Source of the DNA: Aliiglaciecola sp041538045
GTDB taxonomy: Bacteria; Pseudomonadota; Gammaproteobacteria; Enterobacterales; Alteromonadaceae
Direction of reading: 5' to 3'
Assembly (NCBI RefSeq): GCF_041538045.1
Contig: NZ_JBGOSE010000005.1
Coordinates: forward strand, 297,375 to 361,374
Length of the DNA stretch: 64,000 bases
Part shown: positions 1 through 8,587 of the stretch, in pieces
Layout of the letters: the number at the start of each line of letters is the position of its first letter
How positions within the stretch are numbered: the first letter of the stretch is position 1
The notes under the pieces: generated by a model
What the model was told of the DNA's origin: nothing
Database searches by the model: none
Seen by the model: only the letters and a program-made list of their open reading frames with translations
Position numbers and translations under genes: made by a program

Positions 1-493
1 GATCACCTTGAGTGTCGATATGCTCAGGTCGCAACCCTTCGTCTTTATTCCCGTTGATATACCATTGAATCGATTTGGGTTGCCAATTTTTTTCATCTAA
101 ATTCAGAGACTTAATTACTCGCCGAACTAAACGATATTGATCATCCGAGTCCAATATTTGAAAGTTTTCAGGTAAGCGGGCTTCTTTGAAATGGGTTCGG
201 AGTAAGCGATGGGCGAGCCCGTGGAACGTTCCAATCCACATGGTGTGCAATCCAGACCCCATCAGCCGTTCTACTCGACCACGCATTTCTCTGGCGGCTT
301 TATTAGTAAAGGTCACAGCCAGAATACTAAAAGATGCGAGTTGTTCAACTTCCATTAGCCATGCGATACGATGTACTAGTACTCGAGTTTTGCCACTTCC
401 GGCACCAGCCAGGACCAACATGTCAGAAGGTGGGGCCGCTACTACTTCCCGTTGTTTGTCATTAAGTTGGTCTAACAGTCGAGATACATCCAT
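1..493 (-). CDS. uvrD: DNA helicase II UvrD, N-terminal part (runs off the window)
   Basis: The reverse strand from an ATG at 493 reads MDVSRLLDQLNDKQREVV and then a Walker A motif, LAGAGSGKT, about 30 residues in. It continues through AVTFTNKAAREM and IGTFHGLAHRLLR, the order of motifs I, Ia and following in SF1 UvrD/Rep helicases. UvrD unwinds DNA in nucleotide excision repair with UvrABC and in mismatch repair with MutL. About 164 residues are present of the roughly 720 usual for the family; the rest lies beyond base 1. It is divergent from cysE, and a LexA-like site lies 50-70 bases upstream of the start. UvrD rather than Rep is chosen from the N-terminal sequence and the nearby xerC-yigB genes, which neighbour uvrD in E. 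coli. Confidence 0.93.
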   Translation of the reverse strand, partial: MDVSRLLDQLNDKQREVVAAPPSDMLVLAGAGSGKTRVLVHRIAWLMEVEQLASFSILAVTFTNKAAREMRGRVERLMGSGLHTMWIGTFHGLAHRLLRTHFKEARLPENFQILDSDDQYRLVRRVIKSLNLDEKNWQPKSIQWYINGNKDEGLRPEHIDTQGD

Positions 494-542
494 AACAAGC
501 TTATTTTTGATTTATTGATTAATAATCGAAGTATATCAGCTA

Positions 543-562
543 TACTGTGTTTTTATACAACC
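543..562 (-). promoter_or_regulatory. Candidate LexA (SOS) operator upstream of uvrD
   Basis: On the minus strand the core reads TTGTATAAAAACACAG, which matches the E. coli-type LexA consensus CTGTATATATATACAG at 13 of 16 positions. The first C of the consensus is the main departure. It lies 50-70 bases upstream of the uvrD ATG, a sensible operator position, and uvrD is LexA-controlled in E. coli. The assignment is from pattern and context only. Confidence 0.55.
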
Positions 563-709
563 AAAGGGCTGGTTTTGTTATTTTTAAGCCGCTTTATGGA
601 AACTGATCTTGTAAATGAACGTTTTTGCCCGCATATCCGTTCTTAATATTTATTCAAGAGTGAAATGACTTGCCTACCGCCGTGGGATAAAGGAATTGAG
701 GAGAACGAG

Positions 710-1492
710 ATGCCAATCGACAATTTCTGGAAGAGGTTGAAATCTGAAGCTGAAGAGTTAGTGGAAAGCGAACCGCTATTGGCCAGTTATGTGCATGCTT
801 GTATTCTTGCTCATCACAACTTCGAGACTTCTTTGAGCTTTATTTTGTCCAACAAAATTCAAGATGAAGTGATGCCGGCCTTAGCCATTCGCGAAGTATT
901 GGATCAAGCTTATTTGTTAAAACCTGAGATCGTCGAGTCAGCCATCGAAGATATTGAAGCTGTGTTAACTCGTGATCCTGCCGTAGATAAAATTCTCACT
1001 GTGTTATTGTACTTCAAAGGCTTCCAAGCGATTCAGGGCTATCGTCTGTCTCATTATTTGTGGGCTCAAAATCGCAAGCAACTTGCGCTGTTTGTGCAAA
1101 GTCGAAACTCCGAAGTATTTGGAGTGGATATTCACCCAGCAGCGGTAATTGGAAAGGGCGTGATGTTTGACCATGCAACCGGTATCGTCATTGGTGAAAC
1201 CGCGGTAGTGGAAGATCACGTTTCAATCTTACAATCTGTGACCTTAGGGGGAACAGGAAACGAGTCAGGTGATCGTCACCCTAAAGTTCGTCAAGGGGTG
1301 ATGGTGGGAGCCGGGGCTAAAATCTTAGGCAATATTGAGATTGGTGCTGGCGCTAAAGTAGGAGCCGGTAGCGTGGTTCTTAAAAACGTACCTGAGCATG
1401 TGACTGTAGCTGGGGTACCAGCGAAAATTGTTGGCGTGCCTTGTTGTCCAAATCCTTGTGAAACCATGAATCAAAATATCTACGAAGATTAA
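710..1492 (+). CDS. cysE: Serine O-acetyltransferase
   Basis: Makes O-acetylserine from serine and acetyl-CoA, the committed step of cysteine synthesis in the cytoplasm. The protein has the helical N-terminal domain of long CysE enzymes (residues about 1-140) and then left-handed beta-helix hexapeptide repeats, with DIHPAAVIGKGVMFDHATG and SVTLGGTG as hallmark stretches. The ATG at 710 is preferred over an in-frame ATG at 665: it has a GAGGAG ribosome site about 6 bases upstream, and it gives 260 residues and the family-like MPIDNFWKRL start. It is divergent from uvrD and convergent with yigB; in E. coli uvrD lies directly beside yigB, so cysE occupies that junction here. Confidence 0.95.
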   Translation: MPIDNFWKRLKSEAEELVESEPLLASYVHACILAHHNFETSLSFILSNKIQDEVMPALAIREVLDQAYLLKPEIVESAIEDIEAVLTRDPAVDKILTVLLYFKGFQAIQGYRLSHYLWAQNRKQLALFVQSRNSEVFGVDIHPAAVIGKGVMFDHATGIVIGETAVVEDHVSILQSVTLGGTGNESGDRHPKVRQGVMVGAGAKILGNIEIGAGAKVGAGSVVLKNVPEHVTVAGVPAKIVGVPCCPNPCETMNQNIYED

Positions 1493-1514
1493 CTGTCTAT
1501 TAGGTTAATCTTCG
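1483..1514. terminator. Hairpin shared by the ends of cysE and yigB (bidirectional terminator candidate)
   Basis: A perfect 11-base inverted repeat, CGAAGATTAAC (1483-1493) and GTTAATCTTCG (1504-1514), flanks a 10-base loop. Each arm contains the stop codon of one of the two convergent genes (cysE TAA 1490-1492, yigB TAA 1505-1507). There is no long T-run, so intrinsic termination may be weak; it may instead protect both mRNA 3' ends. Confidence 0.5.
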
Positions 1515-2227
1515 ATCAGTAAATTTAGCTCCGCTAAATCATCTAATTGCACATGGGGAAGTACTGTGGTTTTTTCTTGTGGAAGGTGCATTTTCCGGTT
1601 GTAGGCATACCAAGCGCTTTGCATACCGGCGTTAATAGCCCCCATTACGTCTTTTTCTAAATTATCACCCACGTGTAATACTTCTTTAGGGGCCACATTT
1701 AAAGTGCTGCTAGCCAACGTAAACATAGCGTCATGGGGTTTCATTGGACGTTCTAAATTGGCTTTAAAACAATGGCTAAAATATTCGCCAATTCCAATTT
1801 GTTGTAGGTTGACATTGCCGTTGGTGATAGCAACTAATGGCAGTTTGTTGGCTAATTGGGCCAACAAAGTACGTATTTCTTGGTGTACTTCAAAGTTACT
1901 ACGATGATGATAAAAAAACTCAAAACAGTCATCCACCGCTGAGCTTAGGCGTTGCTCTTGGTAACCGGCTTTTTGTAAGCCAGTTTGTAACGTATGTTTA
2001 CGTAACGCTCCCATATCTGAAGCAAGTTGAGGTTGATTTTGCAAATGTTGTTGTTTGAATTGCTGCCAATCTTGATAGGAAAATTCTGATGTTTTTGGAT
2101 AACTTGAAGACAAATAATTAAGCAGTTGTTTTTCCGCTTCCATAATAAAAGGATAGTTGTCGTACAACGTATCATCTAAGTCGAAACTAATGGCTTTTAT
2201 GGGGGAAAAATTCCGATAAAATTTCAT
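1505..2227 (-). CDS. yigB: HAD-superfamily phosphatase, YigB type
   Basis: A haloacid-dehalogenase hydrolase of 240 residues. Motif I is SFDLDDTLYDN, with the nucleophile Asp16 and general acid Asp18. Motif II lies near AITNGN and motif IV near HVGDNLEKDVMGAINAGM. In E. coli YigB dephosphorylates 5-amino-6-(5-phosphoribitylamino)uracil in riboflavin synthesis and sits directly after xerC, as here. The gene is last in the lptM-to-yigB cluster, 63 bases after xerC. The substrate is inferred from synteny, since HAD enzymes are broad in specificity. Confidence 0.85.
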   Translation of the reverse strand: MKFYRNFSPIKAISFDLDDTLYDNYPFIMEAEKQLLNYLSSSYPKTSEFSYQDWQQFKQQHLQNQPQLASDMGALRKHTLQTGLQKAGYQEQRLSSAVDDCFEFFYHHRSNFEVHQEIRTLLAQLANKLPLVAITNGNVNLQQIGIGEYFSHCFKANLERPMKPHDAMFTLASSTLNVAPKEVLHVGDNLEKDVMGAINAGMQSAWYAYNRKMHLPQEKTTVLPHVQLDDLAELNLLIED

Positions 2228-2290
2228 TCAGTAATACCTATTATTCAATCTTTTTGTAGCTTTGATTGGTTAATATTTAACATATGGTGA

Positions 2291-3187
2291 TTATTTGTTT
2301 TTGCGAGATCTGGGATGCGTATTGTCGTAAACCTTAGCTAAATGCTGGAAATCCAAATGTGTATACACTTGTGTGGTCGACAAATTCGCATGGCCTAGAA
2401 GTTCTTGTACGGCGCGCAAATCACCACTGGATTCTAGCATATGGGTGGCGTAAGAGTGGCGCAATTTATGCGGATTTATTTTTTGGTCAACATGTTGTTT
2501 GTGGGCCCATAAGTCCATTCGCTTGGCGATTTGGCGATGACTTATACGGCGTTTATGCATACTTACAAACAGGGCCTGTTCTTCCGCTGGTGGGGTCATT
2601 TGACTACGAACTTTCAACCATTTATTCAACCAAGTAGTGGCTGTCTTCCCAACTGGAATGACGCGTTCTTTGCGGCCCTTACCGAGTACTCTAATTTGTC
2701 CTTTAGTGACTATATCCTGCATGTTTAAGCCAGATAACTCAGCCAAACGTAAACCACAGCCATAGATCAACTCCATCATGGTACGGTCGCGTATCGCCAG
2801 CACAGATTCGGGGTCTATTTCCAGTAACTGAGCTACCTGATCCACATTTAGATGTTTAGGTAGCGGCCGACCTAGTTTTGGGGTTTGCACGGCTTTAGCT
2901 GGGTTAGTTTTGAGTACATCTTCGGCTACTAAAAACTGACAAAAAGTACGCATAGCCGATAACCGCAATGCAATAGAGCGAGGGGCTAGGTTTTTGCGCC
3001 TAGCTTGGCTCAAAATAGATTTAATGTGATGGGTAGTTAATTCAGACCAGCTTGTAATATCTAACTGCTCCGTAATCACCCGGAGTTGGCGCTGGTAGTT
3101 ATCTAAGGTTTTTGCAGAAAGGTTTCTTTCGTATTTTAAAAACGAAAAAAATTTTTCCAGCCACTGGTCTAAGGCTGGAGTATCCAT
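2291..3187 (-). CDS. xerC: Tyrosine recombinase XerC
   Basis: With XerD it resolves chromosome dimers at dif, under FtsK control at the division site. The 298-residue length is typical. An N-terminal SAM-like core-binding domain (residues about 5-90) precedes the catalytic domain, which shows GCGLRLAELSGL (first Arg), HKLRHSYATHM (His/Arg box), LLGHANLSTTQVYTH and the nucleophile Tyr275. It begins 2 bases after the DUF484 stop codon. XerC rather than XerD is chosen because of its place after dapF and the DUF484 gene. Confidence 0.95.
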   Translation of the reverse strand: MDTPALDQWLEKFFSFLKYERNLSAKTLDNYQRQLRVITEQLDITSWSELTTHHIKSILSQARRKNLAPRSIALRLSAMRTFCQFLVAEDVLKTNPAKAVQTPKLGRPLPKHLNVDQVAQLLEIDPESVLAIRDRTMMELIYGCGLRLAELSGLNMQDIVTKGQIRVLGKGRKERVIPVGKTATTWLNKWLKVRSQMTPPAEEQALFVSMHKRRISHRQIAKRMDLWAHKQHVDQKINPHKLRHSYATHMLESSGDLRAVQELLGHANLSTTQVYTHLDFQHLAKVYDNTHPRSRKNK

Positions 3188-3189
3188 GG

Positions 3190-3888
3190 TTAATATCCAG
3201 CCAAATTTGGCAAAAGTACGTTTAAGAACTGTTGCAACTGGGTTATGAGCAGGGTGTCCATGTCGGGATTGAAATGGCTGGCATCTTTGCTTCCAATAGC
3301 CAATATTCCCAATTCACCCTTTTCCCCTAGTAACATTAGGGCGACAGACTCAACATTGCCTTCTTTAAACAGTAGTTGTTTTTCGTGTTGACTTAGACGT
3401 CCAAAGAAAAAACAATCGTGTTTAAAGCGTTTCTCAATAAACAATTTACGTTGAATTTCGGGCAGCGCATGTGCACCACTAAAAGACTTTAAGGTTACTG
3501 CAGATAAACGCAATTTTTGACACATCACATCTTCAAGTACATCTTGCACTTCGCTGAAAAAGCGACAACTTAGCAACTGAAGATTTAGATCTGCGTAAAT
3601 TCGGTAAATTTCTTCGTTTTGTTTTGCTATCGAAATGAGTTGATTGAGCTTGTGTGATAACTCTCTGTTTTTCTTACGTAATTGCTCTGATTGCAGCTCA
3701 ATAAGAGAAATACTGCCTTTTTGTTGATGAGAAATAACCAGTTTTTCCGCCAGTTGCGGGTTATCTACAAAAAAGTCAGGATTTTCTAACAAGTAGTGTT
3801 TAACATCTTTTTCGTTAATGGCCTCTGATGCTTTTTCATAATTAGTCAGCATTGCCCTATCTACTTGTTGTTGTGCTGTATCACTCAT
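3190..3888 (-). CDS. DUF484 family protein (YigA-like)
   Basis: A 232-residue cytoplasmic protein with the DUF484 layout. The N-terminal part has the family motif VKHYLLENPDFFVDNPQLAE, then a coiled-coil-like segment (about residues 65-95, LQSEQLRKKNRELSHKLN), and then a GAF-like C-terminal region with GELGILAIGSKDASHFNPDM. The role is unknown, but the family is nearly always encoded between dapF and xerC. Its ATG overlaps the dapF stop as ATGA, so translation is probably coupled. Confidence 0.85.
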   Translation of the reverse strand: MSDTAQQQVDRAMLTNYEKASEAINEKDVKHYLLENPDFFVDNPQLAEKLVISHQQKGSISLIELQSEQLRKKNRELSHKLNQLISIAKQNEEIYRIYADLNLQLLSCRFFSEVQDVLEDVMCQKLRLSAVTLKSFSGAHALPEIQRKLFIEKRFKHDCFFFGRLSQHEKQLLFKEGNVESVALMLLGEKGELGILAIGSKDASHFNPDMDTLLITQLQQFLNVLLPNLAGY

Positions 3889-4715
3889 ACTATCAGGGTT
3901 CCATCAAAAATATGTTCTGCAGGGCCAGTCATTTTCAATACATTGTCTTTACCTTGCCAACGTATTTTCAAAGTACCACCAGGTAGATCAACTCGTACAT
4001 CTTTGCTTAGTTTACCTTGAATTTGACCAATTGCCACTGCTGCACAAGCGCCAGTACCACAGGCTAAGGTTTCTCCTGCTCCACGTTCGTGCACACGCAG
4101 TTTTATATGGTTTTCATTAATGATTTGCATGAATCCGACGTTTACATTTTCAGGAAACCTATCGTGGGATTCAAGCAGTGGTCCGATATTTTCCACGTCT
4201 GCCGTTTGCACATCATCAACTTCAAGCACGCAATGGGGGTTCCCCATAGACACAGAGCCAACCATAAAGGTTTTTTCTTGTGCTCGAATCAAATAAATTT
4301 TTTCTTCTTTATTGGCTTTTAATGGGATCTTTGCGGGCTCAAAAATGGGCCGCCCCATATTGACAGTCACCTGGCCGTCTTTTTCAAGATACAGCACTAT
4401 CTTGCCAGATTTAGTACTGACTACCACTTTGTTGCGGTTAGTTAATCCTTTGATTTTGACAAACTTTGCAAAACATCTTGCGCCGTTCCCGCACTGAGCT
4501 ACTTCTGAACCATCAGCATTAAAAATGCGATAGTGGAAGTCTTGTTCAGGATCATAAGGAGGTTCAACCAACAACAGTTGGTCGAAGCCGATTCCAAAGT
4601 TTCTATCAGCCAATTGCTGAATTTTATCTTTCGAAAAAAATACATTTTGGGTGACGTTGTCAATCACGACAAAGTCATTGCCTAGCCCATGCATTTTAGA
4701 AAATTGAATTTGCAT
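3885..4715 (-). CDS. dapF: Diaminopimelate epimerase
   Basis: Converts LL- to meso-diaminopimelate, used for peptidoglycan and for lysine. Both catalytic cysteines are visible: Cys75 in AQCGNGARCF and Cys219 in LACGTGACAA. The N-terminus FSKMHGLGNDFVVID is the family signature, and 276 residues is the usual length. It lies 135 bases after lysA on the same strand and overlaps the DUF484 gene by 4 bases. Confidence 0.97.
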   Translation of the reverse strand: MQIQFSKMHGLGNDFVVIDNVTQNVFFSKDKIQQLADRNFGIGFDQLLLVEPPYDPEQDFHYRIFNADGSEVAQCGNGARCFAKFVKIKGLTNRNKVVVSTKSGKIVLYLEKDGQVTVNMGRPIFEPAKIPLKANKEEKIYLIRAQEKTFMVGSVSMGNPHCVLEVDDVQTADVENIGPLLESHDRFPENVNVGFMQIINENHIKLRVHERGAGETLACGTGACAAVAIGQIQGKLSKDVRVDLPGGTLKIRWQGKDNVLKMTGPAEHIFDGTLIV

Positions 4716-4850
4716 TGTTACTACTAAAAGTTTTGTTACGGTTATATTAACCTACATATGCGGTGACCAAAATAGCTATTTTGCAGTCAATTTGCGACAC
4801 CCACTAAAAAACAATGAAAATTACCGTAATTTACTTATATGAACTAGCAA

Positions 4851-6098
4851 TTAAATAACTTTTTCGCCTTTCCATAGATCGGATAACGCTTCCCGCTCAC
4901 GAACTAAATGCAAACTGCTTTTATCTACGATTATTTCCGCAGGGCGACAACGGCTATTGTAATTTGACGCCATAACAAACCCATAGGCACCTGCACTACG
5001 CACAACTAAGAGGTCATTTGGAGCAATTTCTAGTTCACGATCTTTTCCAATAAAATCACCAGTTTCACAAATGGGACCAACGATGTCATAGGTGGCTTTA
5101 GGTTTTCCTATAGACAGTTCAGCGGGAATGATATTTTGCCAAGCAGAGTATAGGGCTGGACGGATTAAATCATTCATTGCCGCGTCGACTATGGCAAAAT
5201 TTTTCTCTTCGCCTTTTTTGATGAACTCTACTTTAGTAATCAAGATACCAGCGTTTGCCATTATAGCTCGGCCGGGTTCAAAGATTAGTTTTAGCTCAGG
5301 GCGCTGCTCCATACGTGTCATCAGTGCTTCGACATAAGCATCGGGGTGGGGTGGGGTTTCGTCTTTATATTCCACACCTAGTCCACCACCTACATCAAGG
5401 TGACTGATGGTAATACCTAATTCAGCCAACTCGTCAATCAGTAACAACATTCTATCAAGGGCGTCTACAAAAGGATCTATATCAGTAAGTTGAGAACCAA
5501 TATGACAATCCATGCCTTTAACTTCTAGATGCTCGTAACTTGCGGCTAATTTATAGGTAGCAACCGCGTTTTCTCTTGGAATACCAAATTTATTGGCTTT
5601 GAGCCCGGTTGAAATATAGGGATGAGTTTTGGCATCAACATCTGGATTTACCCGAATTGAAATTGGTGCAACCACATTCAGTTTAGAGGCAACCTTGTTG
5701 ATTCGCTCTAATTCGGGTTCAGATTCTACGTTGAAACATAAAATATTTTTTGACAGTGCAAATTCAATTTCTTGTTCAGTTTTACCAACCCCAGAAAACA
5801 CTACCTTAGTTGGATCGCCACCGGCTTCAATTACTCGCGATAATTCACCGCCTGAAACGATATCAAACCCAGAACCTAGTTTGGCCATTACAGATAACAC
5901 GCCTAAATTAGAATTCGCTTTTACCGCGTAACAAATTAGGTGAGCATGTTTACCCGCTGCGTGGTCAAATGCATGCCAATGACGCTCAATGGTTGCTCTG
6001 GAATAAACATAACAAGGTGTCCCAAACTGTTCAGCAATCTGTTGAACGGGTACATCTTCGGCGTGTAGGGTAGAATCTTGATACTGAAAGTAATCCAA
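4851..6098 (-). CDS. lysA: Diaminopimelate decarboxylase
   Basis: A PLP enzyme that decarboxylates meso-diaminopimelate to lysine, the last step of lysine synthesis. Lys60 in ICYAVKANSN is the expected Schiff-base lysine. HIGSQLTD, the glycine-rich DVGGGLGVEY, FEPGRAI and GPICETGDF are family motifs of the fold III barrel and active site. The 415-residue length is normal. The start is TTG at 6098, directly after the lptM stop (6099-6101), so the two genes are contiguous. Confidence 0.97.
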   Translation of the reverse strand: MDYFQYQDSTLHAEDVPVQQIAEQFGTPCYVYSRATIERHWHAFDHAAGKHAHLICYAVKANSNLGVLSVMAKLGSGFDIVSGGELSRVIEAGGDPTKVVFSGVGKTEQEIEFALSKNILCFNVESEPELERINKVASKLNVVAPISIRVNPDVDAKTHPYISTGLKANKFGIPRENAVATYKLAASYEHLEVKGMDCHIGSQLTDIDPFVDALDRMLLLIDELAELGITISHLDVGGGLGVEYKDETPPHPDAYVEALMTRMEQRPELKLIFEPGRAIMANAGILITKVEFIKKGEEKNFAIVDAAMNDLIRPALYSAWQNIIPAELSIGKPKATYDIVGPICETGDFIGKDRELEIAPNDLLVVRSAGAYGFVMASNYNSRCRPAEIIVDKSSLHLVREREALSDLWKGEKVI

Positions 6099-6257
6099 CT
6101 ACGACTGCTCCTCTGAGTCATCTATATTTTGGTCTGTGGCCGGCGAGTTTTGCTCAGAAGGATGAATTAAATCGCCCTTAACTCCACAACTTGTAGTGAT
6201 AAAAATGACCGCCAATAAGGAAAGCGTGCGAATCGCAAAACACAGATTTTTGAACAC
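6099..6257 (-). CDS. lptM: LPS translocon maturation lipoprotein LptM (YifL)
   Basis: A 52-residue lipoprotein. A signal peptide with hydrophobic core LSLLAVIFITTS ends at a lipobox cysteine followed by GVKGDLIHP, the CG-KG-L-P signature of LptM/YifL/LppL. In E. coli LptM helps the LptDE outer-membrane translocon to mature. The GTG at 6257 has an AGGT ribosome site 7 bases upstream; a second in-frame GTG lies 9 bases further up. It heads the lysA-dapF-DUF484-xerC-yigB cluster, as in Pseudomonas and Vibrio. Confidence 0.88.
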   Translation of the reverse strand: MFKNLCFAIRTLSLLAVIFITTSCGVKGDLIHPSEQNSPATDQNIDDSEEQS

Positions 6258-6457
6258 TGATATCACCTAACAATTACAAAAGCCTATATCATCCCATCAA
6301 AAGCAAAAAAAACAAGCATTGCCACTACCTGATTTGGGATAAGACATGCAATAAACTGCTAATTAGGTTGATTCTAATGTGATTCAAAGACTGTGATTCA
6401 AAGACAGCCACCTAAAAAAGTGCAGTTCAGAAGTACAGTTTAGGACAGGCATTAAAA
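6258..6457. other. Intergenic DNA upstream of lptM with degenerate repeat fragments
   Basis: No gene is visible. The first 100 bases are the presumed lptM-lysA promoter region. From about 6380 onward, fragments such as GTGATTCAAAGA (twice), AAGTGCAGTT and TTTAGGACAGGC appear; these are diverged pieces of the 52-base unit that follows. Confidence 0.5.
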
Positions 6458-6699
6458 GGTGATTTCGAGACACCCACCAAAAGGTAATTTCGAGACACCA
6501 GAGGTAATTTTGAGACAGCCACCTAAAAAGTGCAGTTTAGGACAGGCACCAAAAGGTAATTTTGAGACAGCCACCTAAAAAGTGCAGTTTAGGACAGGCA
6601 CCAAAAGGTAATTTTGAGACAGCCACCCAAAAAGTACAGTTTAGGACAGGCATTAAAAGGTAATTTTGAGACAGCCACCCAAGTACAGTTTAAGACACC
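6458..6699. repeat. Tandem array of a 52-base unit
   Basis: The phrase GGTAATTTTGAGACAGCCACC begins near 6503, 6555, 6607 and 6659, an exact 52-base period. Each unit also carries an AAGTGCAGTTTAGGACAGGC block. Shorter, diverged copies with TTTCGAGACAC start at 6458 and 6483. The last unit is truncated and runs into a second repeat type. No open frame runs through it, so it does not look coding. Confidence 0.85.
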
Positions 6700-6763
6700 C
6701 ACCTTTATGACCGCCCACCTTTATGACCGCCCACCTTTATGACCGCCCACCTTTATGACCGGC
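6700..6763. repeat. Tandem array of a 16-base unit (4 copies)
   Basis: CACCTTTATGACCGCC is repeated head to tail at 6700, 6716, 6732 and 6748. The last copy is changed near its end (GACCGGCC). It abuts the 52-base array and lies 43 bases beyond the end of the glycosyltransferase gene. Confidence 0.9.
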
Positions 6764-6805
6764 CCACCATATAATGTTGATTTGTATGATGGGGATATTT
6801 TCTAG

Positions 6806-7870
6806 TTAGCCATGGTGTGTCAAAGCTAAGCGCACTGACTCTGGGAAGTGGGTGGTTGACCATAGCTGTTTACATAGTGCTTTTGTGTCCATGTAATCGC
6901 CTTCCATTAACCAGTCAATGAGGATGTCGGGGGAATCGGGGTAGCGAATTGGCTCGGGTGAGTCTTTACTTAGCCATTTAGATACTACCTGCGGGTCTAA
7001 AGTATCCATGCTTTCACAACGGTTCATGCGTTCTAGTGTGATGCGGTTTGAGCTTTGTTCATATTGGTTTTTTAAGGGCTTCACTAAGATTTTTTTGCCC
7101 AGTTGTAAACATTCGCTGGAAAGTTCGAAGCCGCCATTGGCAATGACGCCGGCACAGTCAAACAATGCTTGCTGGAAGGTTTGCTTGGACAATGGACGCC
7201 ACTGGCTGTTTACATTGCTGAAAGGTTCATCTATCTCGGGGTGGTAACAAATAAACTTTTCGTTGGGAAAATTTTTTAACAATGATTTGATGGCTGTCTC
7301 ATTTTCAAATGGCAAGTACACCAGTACATGATCCCCTGTAGTTGCCTTGCTGTATGGCTCTTCAATAAATGGCGGCATGATTGGGAAACCAAAATGGTAC
7401 CAATGCACCCCTAAATTAATATCACAGGGGGCGAAGATACGCATTAACATTCTATCTGCCCAGGTTTCCCCTTGTTTTGGGACTTTGTGTTTAAACGCGG
7501 CTTGGTGACTTATCGATATGGATGATAAATCGTTCATTTTTGCTGCCCAAGCCGTTACTGGTTCGAAGTCGTTGAGCAATACATGGTATTTCGTCACATT
7601 TAACTGTTTAACATCCTTTATAAACTGTCTGATGTTGGCTTGGCGGAGGGTTTTCCAACGGTTTACTTGGCCATTTTCGGTAATGAAGGTTAGCCCAGAT
7701 ACCGTGCGGTAATTTCCGAACACTTCCATGTCGAAGTAGCGGGAGGGATCCCGTCCACTGAATATAAAATCAACTTCAATATCATCGCGTTTTGCAAATG
7801 CTTTCGCCATGATTCGTGCCCGCGCAATGTGGCCATTACCGGTGCCTTGCACGCCATACAATATTTTCAT
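6806..7870 (-). CDS. MJ1255/VC2487-type glycosyltransferase
   Basis: 354 residues. The start MKILYGVQGTGNGHIARARI matches the N-terminal glycine-rich nucleotide-sugar loop of the TIGR00661/MJ1255 family of GT-B glycosyltransferases, related to MurG. ANGGFELSSECLQLGKKILV is the usual C-terminal donor-binding region. There are no membrane helices. The acceptor is unknown. The start is 9 bases after the PAP2 phosphatase stop, so they form an operon, which suggests a lipid-linked sugar substrate. That role is an inference. Confidence 0.75.
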   Translation of the reverse strand: MKILYGVQGTGNGHIARARIMAKAFAKRDDIEVDFIFSGRDPSRYFDMEVFGNYRTVSGLTFITENGQVNRWKTLRQANIRQFIKDVKQLNVTKYHVLLNDFEPVTAWAAKMNDLSSISISHQAAFKHKVPKQGETWADRMLMRIFAPCDINLGVHWYHFGFPIMPPFIEEPYSKATTGDHVLVYLPFENETAIKSLLKNFPNEKFICYHPEIDEPFSNVNSQWRPLSKQTFQQALFDCAGVIANGGFELSSECLQLGKKILVKPLKNQYEQSSNRITLERMNRCESMDTLDPQVVSKWLSKDSPEPIRYPDSPDILIDWLMEGDYMDTKALCKQLWSTTHFPESVRLALTHHG

Positions 7871-7879
7871 TAATACTAC

Positions 7880-8392
7880 TTACACAAGGATAGAAAGACT
7901 CAACATTGAAATAATGATACCTAAAAAAGCACCAGCAACAATGTCACTTGGATAGTGGACACCTAGCATAACTCTGGAAAGTCCAATTAAGCTTGCCCAG
8001 ATGTACACTAATATCGCTACGCTGGGGTAGAAGTGGGCCAATAAGGATGCCATTAAGAAGGCGGCAGCAGTATGCCCTGAAGGTAAACTAAATTTGTCGG
8101 AAGGGGTAATGTGAGAACGAAAATTATAGATTAAGTCGCACGGCCGTTGGCGTTTGAACAATTTTTTCAAAACCACATATACGGGTAATTCTAAGGCGTA
8201 TGCCAACAAAGATGTGTAAAGGAAAATGGCTCCATCTTTAGGGTCAAACGCACATAAAAGCACGCCTAACAGCAAATAAACGTGGCCATCACCGCTTTTT
8301 GATATGTACTTAATGATCCGGCAATCGCGACCTGCGGTTACACCGAAAATCCAACGGAATATGTGTGTATCTGCTCTGCCAAATGCATTCAT
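7880..8392 (-). CDS. PAP2-family membrane phosphatase
   Basis: A small integral membrane protein (170 residues, about five hydrophobic segments) with the three phosphatidic-acid-phosphatase motifs in order: KKLFKRQRP, PSGHTAAAF and SRVMLGVHYPSD. The catalytic His and Arg residues are all present. Substrates of the family include phosphatidate and undecaprenyl diphosphate; which applies here cannot be told. It is the first gene of a pair with the glycosyltransferase and is divergent from rraA. Confidence 0.85.
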   Translation of the reverse strand: MNAFGRADTHIFRWIFGVTAGRDCRIIKYISKSGDGHVYLLLGVLLCAFDPKDGAIFLYTSLLAYALELPVYVVLKKLFKRQRPCDLIYNFRSHITPSDKFSLPSGHTAAAFLMASLLAHFYPSVAILVYIWASLIGLSRVMLGVHYPSDIVAGAFLGIIISMLSLSILV

Positions 8393-8587
8393 CTCTAGGT
8401 ACTCTTAGATTGTGTACTCATTGAGAATAAAAGTAACCATTGCGTATGAACCCTAGTTGACAAAAAAACGAAACCTTTGTGACAAATATAAGTCATATTT
8501 ATGACGGCGAAGAAAACTGATCTAAGGTTTTACAAACTCGCTGCTAACAATTAACCTAGAGCTTTAATGCTGAAGTTGGATTTTCTG

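Noticed and set aside
186..518. 110-codon plus-strand ORF
   Set aside because: It is antisense to the clear uvrD reading frame with its Walker A motif.
6458..6763. Possible CRISPR array
   Set aside because: The units are contiguous tandem repeats without unique spacers and no cas genes are near.
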